A stretch of DNA of 64,000 nucleotides from Thiocystis violacea (GCF_016583575.1 NZ_NRRG01000007.1:1-64000); one strand, 5' to 3'; counted from the first letter of the stretch, positions 1 to 8,968 are shown. A program made the numbers and translations. Notes: generated by a model not told the origin, from the sequence alone.

Positions 1-137
1 GTCGTTGCCGCTGCGCGGCGCGCTGACGAGGATGCATGGGGGCTGGCTCCACGGGTGGGCAGTTGGGTTTGGCCACTCTCAGCCTACCACCACCGCCAGC
101 CTTTCTCATGCGTTTCAGCAGGTTGGGCTTATCTTAG
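1..137. other. unassigned left edge, upstream of the EAL fragment
   Basis: No convincing gene is seen here. The EAL frame that follows is closed by a TAG at 135-137, and the sequence to its left does not continue that domain in any frame. The minus strand gives a Gly/Arg-rich translation that I do not recognise. This looks like the far side of a recombination junction. Confidence 0.4.
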
Positions 138-581
138 TGCCATTCGGAACGGGTCTCCAATTCGGACGCGCTCGTGGCGTTCATCGCGGAGGTGAAGAGG
201 TATGGCGCTCGAATCGCGATGGATGATTTTGGCAGCGGCTACTCGAATTTCGAGAGCCTCATCCAGTTGGATGTCGATTTCCTTAAGATCGACGGCTCGC
301 TCATAAAAAACATCATCGTTGACAGGAACTCCGAGATCGTCCTGGAGACCCTTATCTCGTTCGCCGGCAAGCTCGGCATCACGACCATCGCGGAGTTCGT
401 GAGCAGCGAGGAGCTTTATAATAAGATCAAATCGATGGGAGTGGATTTCGCCCAGGGCTATTTCATCGGTAGGCCGGAGCCGCTCATCGAAATGGACGCT
501 TCGTCGAATCCATCTCGTCGCGCCAGCCCAACGCGCATCGATGCTCGGGTCGCGGTTCCAGACCGACGGGAGGATTCATGA
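138..581 (+). pseudogene. C-terminal fragment of an EAL (c-di-GMP phosphodiesterase) domain
   Basis: The readable frame carries the second half of an EAL domain: DDFGSGYSNF (metal-binding DD motif), a KIDGSLI strand with its conserved lysine, the TTIAEFV strand with the late glutamate, and the terminal GYFIGRP. Family knowledge says EAL domains hydrolyse cyclic di-GMP and span about 240 residues. Here the N-terminal half, with the EAL signature itself, is missing. Homology starts near 141, right after an in-frame stop, and the first usable start is GTG at 174. The 3' end overlaps the next gene by ATGA, so the pair was once a translationally coupled unit, probably a GGDEF-EAL sensor with its periplasmic binding protein. 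It is very unlikely to be catalytically competent. Confidence 0.75.
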
Positions 582-1342
582 GGGCTATCGGAATCGTCTG
601 GATGCTATTGAGTATCTGCTGGCTCGGCCTTGGCTTCGCCGAGGATAGGATCCGACTGACGAACGGCGAGTGGCCTCCCTATTTTTCGAGCCATCTCAAG
701 CATTACGGCGTGGGTTCGCGGATCGTGTCGGAGGCGTTCGCCATGGAGGGCGTCCGGGTCGAATATGGTTTTTTCCCCTGGAAGCGTTCGCTGAAATTGG
801 CGGAGGAAGGAACCTGGGATGGAGCGGTCGGTTGGGACAAGAATCCCGAAAGGGAACGGAAATTTCATGTCAGCCTTCCGGTATGGGAGGCCCCCTGGGT
901 CTTCTTCCACCTGAAGTCCCTTTCATTCGACTGGATCGATTTCGATGATCTCAGGGATCTGCGTATCGGGGGTACGCTTGGCTATATGTATTCTCGCGGG
1001 TTCTTCGAGGCTGAAAGCTCGGGTCGAATCAAGGTGGAAAGAACCACGTCCGACGAGTTGAACTTCAAGAAACTGCGCGGCGGGCGTATCGACGTTTTCC
1101 CGCAACTGATGGATATCGGCTATTTTCAGCTACATGAGCTCTATGATCCCGAAACGGTCGACTTGTTCACACATCACGATATCCCGATCGGAAAACACTG
1201 CGACTATCTTTTGTTGAGCCGCCATGGTGAACGAAATACTGAAATGATGGAGCGCTTCAATCGAGGGTTGAAGAAGTTGAGGCAAAGCGGAAAGTACGAG
1301 CAATATTTCGACGAATCCCGAAGAGGCGAATACGGCGACTGA
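578..1342 (+). CDS. periplasmic solute-binding protein, family 3 type
   Basis: The 254-residue product has a Sec signal peptide of about 21 residues, with likely cleavage after the GFA that precedes Glu-Asp. It is followed by a bilobal SBP_bac_3-like fold: a WPPYF segment near the N-terminus, the FFPWKRSLKLAEEG and WDGAVGWDKNPERE stretches, and a C-terminal helix ending in GKYEQYFD. Such proteins bind amino acids or other small polar ligands in the periplasm. No ABC permease or ATPase lies beside it. Its start overlaps the truncated EAL gene, so it more likely served as a sensory ligand-binding protein for a c-di-GMP enzyme than in uptake. The ligand cannot be told from the sequence. Codon use is less GC-biased than in most neighbours. 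Confidence 0.75.
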   Translation: MRAIGIVWMLLSICWLGLGFAEDRIRLTNGEWPPYFSSHLKHYGVGSRIVSEAFAMEGVRVEYGFFPWKRSLKLAEEGTWDGAVGWDKNPERERKFHVSLPVWEAPWVFFHLKSLSFDWIDFDDLRDLRIGGTLGYMYSRGFFEAESSGRIKVERTTSDELNFKKLRGGRIDVFPQLMDIGYFQLHELYDPETVDLFTHHDIPIGKHCDYLLLSRHGERNTEMMERFNRGLKKLRQSGKYEQYFDESRRGEYGD

Positions 1343-1382
1343 GCGCGCCGACCGAGGTTCGATCGCTGGAAAGCCCATCGAA

Positions 1383-1676
1383 TCAGGCGTCGGCGGGCGC
1401 GGTCAGGCGCTCTAGCTCGGCGAGATAACGCATGGCCTGGGTTCTGTCGGTGCCGCACATTTCTCGATTCGGCGATAGGGATAGGCAGACCCTGGGGCGC
1501 TCGGGTGAACCGAAGAGTCGGCAGGCGAGATCCGGGGCGAGCTGCGCGCAGGGCGTCCCGGCGGGTTTGCCCGCTGGCATCTCCGGGATGGGGCTGCTGA
1601 TCGAGACGGCGATACAGCAGGCGGCGCAGCCGGGCCGGCAGGCGATGGGCTGGCGATCCAGTTCAGGGCTTGGCAT
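1383..1676 (-). CDS. YkgJ-type cysteine-cluster protein
   Basis: This 97-residue protein is rich in cysteine. It has the CRPGCAACC motif near residue 13, then isolated Cys at about 43, 52, 63 and 73, the pattern of the YkgJ/UPF0153 family thought to bind zinc or an Fe-S cluster. Function is unknown in the family. It is the last gene of a four-gene minus-strand operon and its start overlaps the end of psd by 14 bases, so it is translationally coupled. Length is normal for the short members of the family. Confidence 0.75.
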   Translation of the reverse strand: MPSPELDRQPIACRPGCAACCIAVSISSPIPEMPAGKPAGTPCAQLAPDLACRLFGSPERPRVCLSLSPNREMCGTDRTQAMRYLAELERLTAPADA

Positions 1677-2565
1677 CGGCCCCGGCGATGACGCCCAGAC
1701 GTTGCCCGAGCCGGACCTTGTCTCCGGGGACCAGGGCGGGCGCCCATCGGGCGCGACCGGGCGGGAAGAGCAGGATCACGGTCGAGCCGAGATTGAAACG
1801 CCCCATCTCCGCGCCACGCTCCAGTGGATTCGCGGGGCCGTCGGCGGTCTGGTCCCAGTGCTTGAGCCGGGTGCCTGAATGGGGCGGCGTGATCTGGCCC
1901 GCCCAGGTGGTCTCGATCCCGCCGACGAAGATGGCGCCCACCAGGATCAGGGCCATGGGACCGGTTTCGGTCTCGAAGCGGCAGACGACCCGTTCGTTGC
2001 GGGCGAAGAGATCGGGCACGCCGGTCGCCGTGGTGGCGTTGACGCTGAACAGACGCCCCGGCACATGGGTCATGCGGTCGAGACGTCCGGCGAGCGGCAT
2101 GTGGATGCGGTGGTAATCATGGGGCGCGAGATAGATGGTCGCGAAGGTGCCGCCATCGAAGGGATGGGGTTCGTCCGGCTCCAGCGCCAGCAACTCCCGG
2201 ACACCGTAATCGCGTCCCTTGGCCTGGATCAGCCGGCCCTGGGTGATGGGGCCGATTTGACTGATGGCGCCGTCCACCGGGCAGAGGATGGCGTCGGGGG
2301 CCGGATCCAGGGGCCGGGCCTCGGGCTTGAGGGCGCGCGTGAAGAAGGCGTTGAAGTGCGGATAGGCGGCCAGATCCGGCTCCAGCGCCTGGCGCATGTC
2401 GATTCTATAGAGATGCGCGAAGGTCTGGATCAGGAGGTTCTTGAGCGGCTTCCATCGCAGGCGCGCCAGCCCATGCATCCGCTCCGAGAGCCAGAGCTGA
2501 GGAATCAGGTGTTGCAGCGCGATGAAGAGACGCGCCTTGAGGCGCGTTGAGGCGGAATCGGTCAT
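1663..2565 (-). CDS. psd: phosphatidylserine decarboxylase proenzyme
   Basis: Psd converts phosphatidylserine to phosphatidylethanolamine at the inner membrane, using a pyruvoyl group made by self-cleavage. The 300-residue product shows the family's landmarks: HFNAFFTR near residue 70, the CPVDG aspartate segment, [11 protein letters not shown] with the catalytic histidine, FSVN, and the LGST self-cleavage site around residue 263, where Ser becomes the pyruvoyl group. The start ATG overlaps the stop of the SCO-like gene by 4 bases (ATGA), which supports this start. Length is typical of the bacterial type I enzyme. No pssA lies nearby. Confidence 0.97.
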   Translation of the reverse strand: MTDSASTRLKARLFIALQHLIPQLWLSERMHGLARLRWKPLKNLLIQTFAHLYRIDMRQALEPDLAAYPHFNAFFTRALKPEARPLDPAPDAILCPVDGAISQIGPITQGRLIQAKGRDYGVRELLALEPDEPHPFDGGTFATIYLAPHDYHRIHMPLAGRLDRMTHVPGRLFSVNATTATGVPDLFARNERVVCRFETETGPMALILVGAIFVGGIETTWAGQITPPHSGTRLKHWDQTADGPANPLERGAEMGRFNLGSTVILLFPPGRARWAPALVPGDKVRLGQRLGVIAGADAKP

Positions 2566-3179
2566 GGTGTCTCCGGAAGCAGGGTGTGAGCGTTCGCCAG
2601 GATCGCTTTCAGATCCTCGGCCATGGCGCCGCCGTCCTGGGTTTCCGGGAACAGGGCCAGCAGATGACCGCCGGGGGCGATCACGAAGAGGGTCGGCGAG
2701 TCCTGGGTCGGTAGCCCCAGGGCGTCGCGCAGCGGCGCGATCTCGTCCGGCGTGCCGCCGAGCAGCCGCAGGGCGGGGGACAGGCGGGCGAAGTCGCGGG
2801 CCAGGGTGCTATTCCCGTCGCCCGTGATCAGGACCAAGCCAAGCTTTTCGAGCAGCCCCCGTTGGTCGGCGAGCCGGTTATTGACGTCGATCAGTCGCCG
2901 AACGGCGCGCTGCCCCGAGGCGTCGGCGAGATCGCCGAAGGCCAGCAGGGTCCAGCCCGCGTCCAGGTCCGTGCGGGCGACGGGGCGGCCGAAGGGATCC
3001 TTGAAACTGAAATCCGGAATCTCGCCCGGCGGCTGGATGAGGACGCCGCCGATCTGGAGCGGTCCGGTCGCGCCCTGTCGATGCTGATTGCCCCATTGGT
3101 AGCCGAGCACGAAGAGCGCCATGGTCGCCAGGGCGAAGAGGAGACGGAACCAGAGGTTATGGCGGTTGGGCAGAAACAT
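2562..3179 (-). CDS. SCO1/SenC-like membrane-anchored protein lacking the copper CxxxC motif
   Basis: The 205-residue product has one N-terminal membrane anchor (about residues 10-27) and then a thioredoxin-like fold with the order seen in SCO proteins: PDFSFKDPFGRPV, a WTLLAFGDLAD strand-loop, LGLVLITGD, LLGGTPDEIAPLRDALGL, and LFVIAPGGHLLALF. Family SCO proteins hold copper through a CxxxC and a late His for cytochrome oxidase assembly. Here the loop that should carry CxxxC reads FGDLADASG, and the whole protein contains no cysteine. Copper delivery or thiol chemistry by the usual mechanism is therefore excluded. It lies 12 bases after the aminotransferase gene and overlaps psd, so it belongs to the operon. 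Its role is unknown. Confidence 0.7.
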   Translation of the reverse strand: MFLPNRHNLWFRLLFALATMALFVLGYQWGNQHRQGATGPLQIGGVLIQPPGEIPDFSFKDPFGRPVARTDLDAGWTLLAFGDLADASGQRAVRRLIDVNNRLADQRGLLEKLGLVLITGDGNSTLARDFARLSPALRLLGGTPDEIAPLRDALGLPTQDSPTLFVIAPGGHLLALFPETQDGGAMAEDLKAILANAHTLLPETP

Positions 3180-3191
3180 GCGGCGCCTTCC

Positions 3192-4388
3192 TCAGTCCGA
3201 GGCTCCGTCCAGATCAAGCACCGCCCGCGCCGCCGTGAGCGCTTGTCCGCCATCGGCGGGATGGCCCATGGCCGCGAGTTCGCTGGCCAGCGCGCCGAGA
3301 CAGAGCAGGATGTTGGCGGGACGACTGCTATGGCCCATGAGTCCGATGCGCCAGATCCGACCGGCGAGTTCGCCGAGTCCGGCCCCGATCTCCAGGCCAT
3401 GGCGCGCGAGCAGACGGGCGCGCAGGGCCGCCTCATCGATCCCGGCGGGAATGCTCACGCTGTTGAGTTGCGGCAGACGCTCGGCCTCGGGGACGATCAG
3501 TTCCAGCCCGAGCGCCTGCAGACCGGCGCGCAGGGCGCGATGGTGGCGGGCGTGACGCTCCCAGGAGGCTTCGATGCCTTCCTCGGCCAGCATCAGCAGC
3601 GACTCGTGCAGCGCATAGAGGGCGTTGACCGGCGCGGTGTGGTGATAGGTGCGTTTCCCCTCGCCGTTCCAGTAACCCATGACGAGGCTCAGGTCGAGGA
3701 ACCAGCTCCGCGCCTTGGTCGCGCGGGCGCGCACCTTGTCCAGGGCGCGCTCGTTGAAGGTCACCGGGGCCAGTCCAGGGGTGCAGGAGAGACATTTCTG
3801 CGAGCCCGAATAGACCGCGTCCAGCCCCCAGGCATCCACCTCCAGCGGCGATCCGCCGAGCGAGGTCACGGCGTCGACGATGGTCAGACAGTCGTGACGA
3901 CGCGCGATCCCGGCCAGCGTTCGGGCGTCCGACTGGGCGCCGGTGCTGGTCTCGGCCTGGACGAAGGCGAGCAGGCGCGCCTCCGGATGGCGCTTGAGGC
4001 TGTCCTCGACCTGATTGGGATCGACCGCGCGACCCCAGACGCCGGGCACCGGGATGGGCCGGCCGCCGGCGCGCTCGACGTTCTCCAGCATGCGTCCGCC
4101 GAAGACGCCGTTGACGCAGACCACCACCGCGTCGCCCGGCTCGACCAGATTGACGAAGCAGGTCTCCATGCCGGCCGAACCGGGCGCGGAAATCGGCATG
4201 GTCATGGCGTTGCGGGTCCGGAAGGCCCCGCGCAGCAGTTCCTTCAGCTCCTCCATCATGGCGACGAAGGCGGGGTCCAGGTGCCCGATGGTGGGGCGGG
4301 CCAGGGCGGCGAGCACGCGCGGGTGGACATCGGCGGGGCCAGGCCCCATGAGAGTGCGCACGGGTGGATTGAAGGAACGGATGGTCAT
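3192..4388 (-). CDS. PLP-dependent alanine/serine-glyoxylate aminotransferase family protein
   Basis: This is a class V aminotransferase of 398 residues. It opens with a GPGPADVHPRVL segment and carries GSAGMETC (cofactor phosphate loop), an aspartate in the VDAVTSLGG strand that contacts the pyridine nitrogen, and SGSQKCLS near residue 195 with the Schiff-base lysine. This subgroup moves amino groups from alanine or serine to glyoxylate. Which donor is used cannot be read from the sequence. It is the first gene of the operon that runs through the SCO-like gene, psd and the ykgJ-like gene. Serine metabolism would fit with psd, but that link is inference. Confidence 0.9.
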   Translation of the reverse strand: MTIRSFNPPVRTLMGPGPADVHPRVLAALARPTIGHLDPAFVAMMEELKELLRGAFRTRNAMTMPISAPGSAGMETCFVNLVEPGDAVVVCVNGVFGGRMLENVERAGGRPIPVPGVWGRAVDPNQVEDSLKRHPEARLLAFVQAETSTGAQSDARTLAGIARRHDCLTIVDAVTSLGGSPLEVDAWGLDAVYSGSQKCLSCTPGLAPVTFNERALDKVRARATKARSWFLDLSLVMGYWNGEGKRTYHHTAPVNALYALHESLLMLAEEGIEASWERHARHHRALRAGLQALGLELIVPEAERLPQLNSVSIPAGIDEAALRARLLARHGLEIGAGLGELAGRIWRIGLMGHSSRPANILLCLGALASELAAMGHPADGGQALTAARAVLDLDGASD

Positions 4389-4492
4389 GGGGGCTTCCGT
4401 GAATCGATCGGCGGGCTGGCGAGTATAAGTGGCGCCCCCTGGTGGCTCAAGGACGGGCGCGAACAGTCAATCGGGCATCGAACGAGGGCGAT

Positions 4493-4894
4493 ATGAACAA
4501 AAAAATCGACAAATCGGATGCGGAATGGCGCGCGGAACTCACGCCGGAGCAGTATCGCGTCTGCCGGGAGAAGGGCACGGAGCCCGCCTTCACGGGACGC
4601 TATCATGCCTTCAAGGAGAAAGGCGTCTACCGCTGCGGCTGTTGTGGGGAGAGCCTGTTCGCGTCGGACGCCAAGTTCGATTCCGGCACCGGCTGGCCGA
4701 GCTTCTGGCAAGCGGCCGATCCGGAGGCGGTCGCGACCGAGGAGGACGTCAGCCACGGCATGCGCCGCACCGAGGTTCATTGCCGGAGCTGCGGCGCGCA
4801 CCTGGGGCATCTGTTTCCCGACGGCCCGCGTCCGACCGGATTGCGTTACTGCATCAACTCGGTCTCGCTGGCGTTCGAGCCCGAAGGCCCCTGA
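4493..4894 (+). CDS. msrB: peptide-methionine (R)-S-oxide reductase
   Basis: MsrB reduces the R epimer of methionine sulfoxide in proteins, using thioredoxin. The product shows two structural-zinc CxxC pairs (CGCC and CRSC), the SGTGWPSFW segment, and the catalytic cysteine in RYCINS near the C-terminus. The ATG at 4493 gives the canonical short cytosolic form of 133 residues. An in-frame upstream start would add 17 residues with no homology or signal peptide. The gene stands alone, and msrA lies 13 kb away. Confidence 0.95.
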   Translation: MNKKIDKSDAEWRAELTPEQYRVCREKGTEPAFTGRYHAFKEKGVYRCGCCGESLFASDAKFDSGTGWPSFWQAADPEAVATEEDVSHGMRRTEVHCRSCGAHLGHLFPDGPRPTGLRYCINSVSLAFEPEGP

Positions 4895-4944
4895 TCGTTT
4901 CGGAGCCTGGTCGCGGGGAGGCCTCGTCTCGCGGTCCGACGCGG

Positions 4945-5589
4945 CTATTCGGGAGCCGAGTCTCCGAGTTGGTCCGGGATTTCAATCGTCTCCGACCCCT
5001 CCGGATTGTCCGGCGTCTTGGCCTCGGGTTCGCTCGGTCCCGTGCCGAGCAGTCCGGACGTGGCGCTGCGGCCCGGAACATCGAAGCGCATCTCGGGCCA
5101 GACCGCGAGACCCTTGGCGGCGGACACGGTTCCGCCCGACTCGCCGTCGATGGCGGTTCCGCTCAGGGCGGTGCGCACTATCATCGGGCTTTCGCCGGTG
5201 ATGCCCGTCAGTTTGCCGGTTCCGCCCGTGATGGTGAACTTGCCCTTGCAGGCGCCGGGCTCGCCGTCGCAGGTGAACTCGGCGAAGACGTAGTCGCCGG
5301 TCGGGCTCTCGATGGTGCAATAGCCCTGCCCGGAGATCTGATTGTTGAGGACATGGATGATCTGAGTGCTGGGACAGGTGAAGAGCGCGGCGTCGAAGAG
5401 CCCGTCACCTTGCTCGATGTACATGATGCCCTCGAAGGTGCCGATGAACTGGAGCTTGTCCACCCCGACCTGAAATAACTGTCCGTTGGCCTCCCAGGGG
5501 GCCATGATCTTGGCCGTGCCCACCTCGGCGGCGACCTGGAGTGACGGAAACAGCAAGGAAAGAAAGAGGGCAAGGGTGTGTCCGTGCAT
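4945..5589 (-). CDS. exported protein with a possible allene-oxide-cyclase-like barrel
   Basis: The 214-residue product begins with a signal peptide of about 21 residues ending in VAA. The mature part is beta-rich, with a repeated pattern of short strands (LQFIGTFEGIMYIE, ISGQGYCTIE, FTITGGTGKLTGITG) of the kind found in allene-oxide-cyclase barrel-like bacterial proteins. Three cysteines lie in the region TCP to GACKG and could form a disulfide. The C-terminal 50 residues are acidic, Pro-rich and probably disordered. No enzymatic function is claimed. It is convergent with msrB. Confidence 0.6.
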   Translation of the reverse strand: MHGHTLALFLSLLFPSLQVAAEVGTAKIMAPWEANGQLFQVGVDKLQFIGTFEGIMYIEQGDGLFDAALFTCPSTQIIHVLNNQISGQGYCTIESPTGDYVFAEFTCDGEPGACKGKFTITGGTGKLTGITGESPMIVRTALSGTAIDGESGGTVSAAKGLAVWPEMRFDVPGRSATSGLLGTGPSEPEAKTPDNPEGSETIEIPDQLGDSAPE

Positions 5590-5885
5590 GGGGCTCCGGC
5601 CGGAAACGGCCGCGGTCGGTTGAAGTTGGGCGCGATTCTAGGCTAGTTGCCGAGATGGCGTCGATTCTTGCCCGCCTGGCTTGAACGCGGGCTGGCTAAT
5701 GACCGAGTGGTCTTCGGTAGGGTACATTCAGGCGGTTGCCAGGGCGGATTTAGGCATGGTCCCAGCTCGGTCACTCTCGTAATGACATCCATATCCTGAC
5801 CGAAGGGGAGGATTCATTCGCGTCATGAGACCTGTGACCAAGCCTCTCCTGGCCGCGCGGTTCTTCCCTTCCCGGAGGTGGCGGC
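5590..5885. other. divergent intergenic region
   Basis: About 300 bases separate the exported barrel-like gene (minus) from the protease-like gene (plus). Promoters for both should lie here. A GGAGG Shine-Dalgarno sits just before the ATG at 5886. I see no gene or repeat. Confidence 0.5.
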
Positions 5886-6386
5886 ATGATTGATACCGAC
5901 ACGGAATCTGGCGCTATGCGGCTGGGCTGGCGCGAATGGCTCGCGCTCCCGGACCTGGGTCTGACCCTGGTCAAGGCCAAGATCGACACGGGGGCGCGCA
6001 CCTCGACGCTGCACGCCTTCTACGTGGATACCTTCCGTCGTCGGGGGCGGCTCCATGCACGCTTCGGGGTGCATCCGCTTCAGCGCCGAACGGATGTCGT
6101 GATCCATGGCGAGGCCCCCGTGATCGACCAGCGGCGGGTCTCCGACTCCGGCGGTCATCGCGAGGAGCGCTACGTGATCCAGACCCGCCTGTCGCTGACC
6201 GGCCAGGAATGGCCGATCGAGGTGACCCTGACCAATCGCGAGAGCATGCTCTTTCGGATGTTGCTGGGGCGCACCGCCGTCGCCGGCCGGGCGCTGGTGG
6301 ATCCGGATCGGTCCTTCCTGGCCGGCCGGGTGCGGCGACCCTGGGAAATCTATGGGGTCGAGAGAAAGGTCGACGCGGCCGTCTGA
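5886..6386 (+). CDS. retropepsin-like, 'ATP-dependent zinc protease' family protein
   Basis: The 166-residue product is a single-domain retropepsin-like protein of the family often found with RimK-type ligases (PF05618-like). The key motif is KIDTGARTSTLHA near residue 36, the Asp-Thr-Gly of aspartic proteases. It is followed late by LLGRTAVAGRALVDP, the second conserved segment. Proteolysis is plausible, but the family's substrates are uncertain. It lies 140 bases upstream of the ATP-grasp/alpha-E pair on the same strand, so it may act on a peptide made by them. That is inference from context. Confidence 0.8.
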   Translation: MIDTDTESGAMRLGWREWLALPDLGLTLVKAKIDTGARTSTLHAFYVDTFRRRGRLHARFGVHPLQRRTDVVIHGEAPVIDQRRVSDSGGHREERYVIQTRLSLTGQEWPIEVTLTNRESMLFRMLLGRTAVAGRALVDPDRSFLAGRVRRPWEIYGVERKVDAAV

Positions 6387-6526
6387 TCGATCTCCGCGCC
6401 GGACGGGCGCGGTGGCGGGATGGACTTCCAGGTCTCGTGTCCAGCATACTCGATCCGGCGCGAGTCCGGACCCTCTCGGCTCGCCCGCATCCGCCCCTTT
6501 AGGCATCCGGCTTCAGGTCTCGCGTC

Positions 6527-7987
6527 ATGAGTATCGATTGGAACGACTATCCCTGCGAGGGTTTGTACGACGAGTTGGTCGAGGCCCCCGGCAAGGGGCG
6601 CTCCAGCGTCGAGGGGCTGCTCCAGGATCTCGAGGCGCTCGGCCCCGAGGAACTGGTGGCCCGACAGGAGGCGGCCAATGTCTCCATCAAGGAAATGGGC
6701 ATCACCTTCACCGTCTATTCGGAGGAGGGCGGGGCGATCGATCGAACCTGGCCCTTCGATATCATCCCGCGCATCATCCCGCAGTCCGAGTGGAATCGGG
6801 TCGAGGCCGGGCTGCGTCAGCGGGTCCAGGCCCTCAACCTCTTCATCGACGATCTCTATCACGACCAACAAATCATCAAGGACGGCGTCTTCCCGGCCGA
6901 GGTGCTGGCCAAATCGGTGAATTTCCGACCCCAATGCGTGGGCGTGAATCCGCCGCTCGGGATCTGGGCGCACATTTGTGGCTCCGACCTGGTGCGCGAC
7001 GCGGACGGGGTGCTCTATGTGCTGGAGGACAATCTGCGGGTGCCCTCGGGCGTCTCCTACATGCTGGAGAACCGGCTGGTGACCAAGCGGGTGTTTCCCG
7101 AGCTGTTCGAGCACTACGCGCCGCTACCGGTCGACGATTATCCGTCCCAGCTCTTCGACACCCTGGCCGCGCTCTCGCCGCGTCCGGCCGATTATCCGGC
7201 GGTGGTGGTGCTCACGCCCGGCATCTACAACTCGGCCTATTTCGAGCACGCCTATCTGGCTCAACAGATGGGCTGCGAACTGGTCGAGGGGCGCGATCTC
7301 TTTGTCGACGATGACGACTGCGTCTACATGCGCACCGTCGACGGGGCGGCCAGGGTCGATGTCGTCTACCGTCGCATCGACGATCTTTTTCTGGATCCGG
7401 AGTCCTTCCTGCCGGACTCGGCGCTTGGCGTACCGGGTCTGATGCGCGCCTGGAAGGCCGGCAAGGTCGCGCTGGCCAACGCCCCCGGAGCCGGGGTGGC
7501 GGACGACAAGGTGGTCTACGCCTTCGTGCCCGAGATCATCCGCTACTACCTGGACGCGGATCCCATCATCCCCAATGTCCCCACCTATCGCTGCATGGAG
7601 CCGGACGCCCTGGCCTATACCCTGGCGAACCTGGAGTCACTGGTGGTGAAGCCGGCGAACGAGTCGGGCGGCTACGGCATGCTGGTCGGGCCGGCCTCGA
7701 CCAAGGCCGAGCGCGAGATGTTCGCCGGGCTGATCAAGAAGGATCCGCGCAACTACATCGCCCAGCCGACCCTCAAGCTCTCCACGGTTCCGACCATCAT
7801 CGGCAACAAACTGGAGCCGCGCCATGTGGATCTGCGCCCCTTCATCCTCTCGGCGGATCGCCAGCAGGTGACCATGGGCGGACTGACGCGGGTCGCCATG
7901 CGCAAGGGTTCGCTGGTCGTCAACTCATCCCAGGGTGGCGGCAGCAAGGACACCTGGATCCTGCCCGATCAATCCGAAGCCGAATAG
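6527..7987 (+). CDS. circularly permuted ATP-grasp peptide ligase-like protein
   Basis: At 486 residues this matches the circularly permuted type-2 ATP-grasp family (old DUF404/DUF407). Recognisable parts are PFDIIPRIIPQSEW near residue 85, LNLFIDDLYHDQQIIKDG, VLEDNLRVPSGVSYMLENR (near residue 165), a YRRIDDLF acid segment near residue 285, and the VKPANESGGYGMLVG ATP-binding loop near residue 375. The family is predicted to form amide bonds using ATP. It is followed after 18 bases by its regular partner, the alpha-E protein. The transglutaminase and protease genes that often complete such clusters are absent downstream. Confidence 0.92.
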   Translation: MSIDWNDYPCEGLYDELVEAPGKGRSSVEGLLQDLEALGPEELVARQEAANVSIKEMGITFTVYSEEGGAIDRTWPFDIIPRIIPQSEWNRVEAGLRQRVQALNLFIDDLYHDQQIIKDGVFPAEVLAKSVNFRPQCVGVNPPLGIWAHICGSDLVRDADGVLYVLEDNLRVPSGVSYMLENRLVTKRVFPELFEHYAPLPVDDYPSQLFDTLAALSPRPADYPAVVVLTPGIYNSAYFEHAYLAQQMGCELVEGRDLFVDDDDCVYMRTVDGAARVDVVYRRIDDLFLDPESFLPDSALGVPGLMRAWKAGKVALANAPGAGVADDKVVYAFVPEIIRYYLDADPIIPNVPTYRCMEPDALAYTLANLESLVVKPANESGGYGMLVGPASTKAEREMFAGLIKKDPRNYIAQPTLKLSTVPTIIGNKLEPRHVDLRPFILSADRQQVTMGGLTRVAMRKGSLVVNSSQGGGSKDTWILPDQSEAE

Positions 7988-8005
7988 CCGAAGGGAGCGG
8001 ATTTC

Positions 8006-8968
8006 ATGCTGTCGCGTGTCGCGGAAAATATCTACTGGCTGTCCCGTTATGTCGAACGGGCGGAAAACACCGCCCGTATCGTCACCGTCAACGCCAACCT
8101 GCTACTGGACCTGCCCAAGGGTATCGCCCCCGGCTGGGGTCCATTGATCTACATCACGGGCGCGAACGCGCTCTTCGAGGAACATTACAAGGACTACAGC
8201 GAGCGTCACGTCCTGCGTTTCCTGATCAGTGACGAGCGCAACTCCTGCTCGATCCTCTCGGCGCTGGTCGCGGCGCGCGAGAACTGCCGCGTCATCCGCG
8301 ATTTCGTTCCGCGCGAGGCATGGGAGCAGCTCAACGCGCTCTACTTCTTCGCCCGCGAGGAACTGGATCGGGGCATGACCAAGGGTGGGCGGCACGCCTA
8401 TCTCAAGCACATCATCCAGGGCGCTCAAACGATCACGGGCATGCTCTCCGGGACCATGCTGCATGATCAGGGCTACGACTTCCTGCATCTCGGCCGTTTC
8501 CTGGAGCGCGCCGACATGACCACCCGCATCATCGACGTGCGCTCGGCCAACCTGCTGCCCGAGGAAACCACCGAACTGCGTCCCTTCGAGACCATCCAGT
8601 GGGTCAGCGTGCTCAAATCGCTCACCGGCTATCAAGCCTATCGGCGCAGCGAGCAGATTCGGGTGCTGCGCGGTCCCGTGCTGCGCTTCCTCTTCCAGCA
8701 TCCGGCCTTTCCGCGCTCGGTCAATTACAGCCTCGAATCGCTACGCAAGGGCTTGGAAAAGCTGCCGCGCAACGAATCGACCCTGCGCGTGGCTGGCCGG
8801 CTCAAACGGACCCTTGAAGGCGTCGAACCCAGGCGACTGAACCAGCAGCAGATCCATGCCTTCGTCGACGAACTCCAGGTCGGCATCGGCGAGTTGCACG
8901 ACGAGATCGCCCGGACCTGGTTTCCGCCGCCGCTCGGATCGGAGCTCCAGTCCCAGACGCAAGGCTGA
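8006..8968 (+). CDS. alpha-E domain protein (DUF403)
   Basis: This 320-residue, mostly helical protein starts MLSRVAENIYWLSRYVERAENTAR, written here only as the pattern SRVAEN..YW..RY.ERAEN that is diagnostic for the alpha-E family. A second copy-like segment, FLHLGRFLERADMTTRI, lies near residue 170. Family knowledge links it strictly to circularly permuted ATP-grasp ligases, perhaps as a scaffold or second catalytic partner. A good ribosome site (AAGGGAG) precedes the ATG. The two genes almost certainly form one transcript. Confidence 0.9.
   Translation: MLSRVAENIYWLSRYVERAENTARIVTVNANLLLDLPKGIAPGWGPLIYITGANALFEEHYKDYSERHVLRFLISDERNSCSILSALVAARENCRVIRDFVPREAWEQLNALYFFAREELDRGMTKGGRHAYLKHIIQGAQTITGMLSGTMLHDQGYDFLHLGRFLERADMTTRIIDVRSANLLPEETTELRPFETIQWVSVLKSLTGYQAYRRSEQIRVLRGPVLRFLFQHPAFPRSVNYSLESLRKGLEKLPRNESTLRVAGRLKRTLEGVEPRRLNQQQIHAFVDELQVGIGELHDEIARTWFPPPLGSELQSQTQG

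Noticed and set aside
2862-4496. 544-codon plus-strand frame antisense to the aminotransferase
   Set aside because: It shows shadow composition. The minus-strand aminotransferase has all its PLP motifs.
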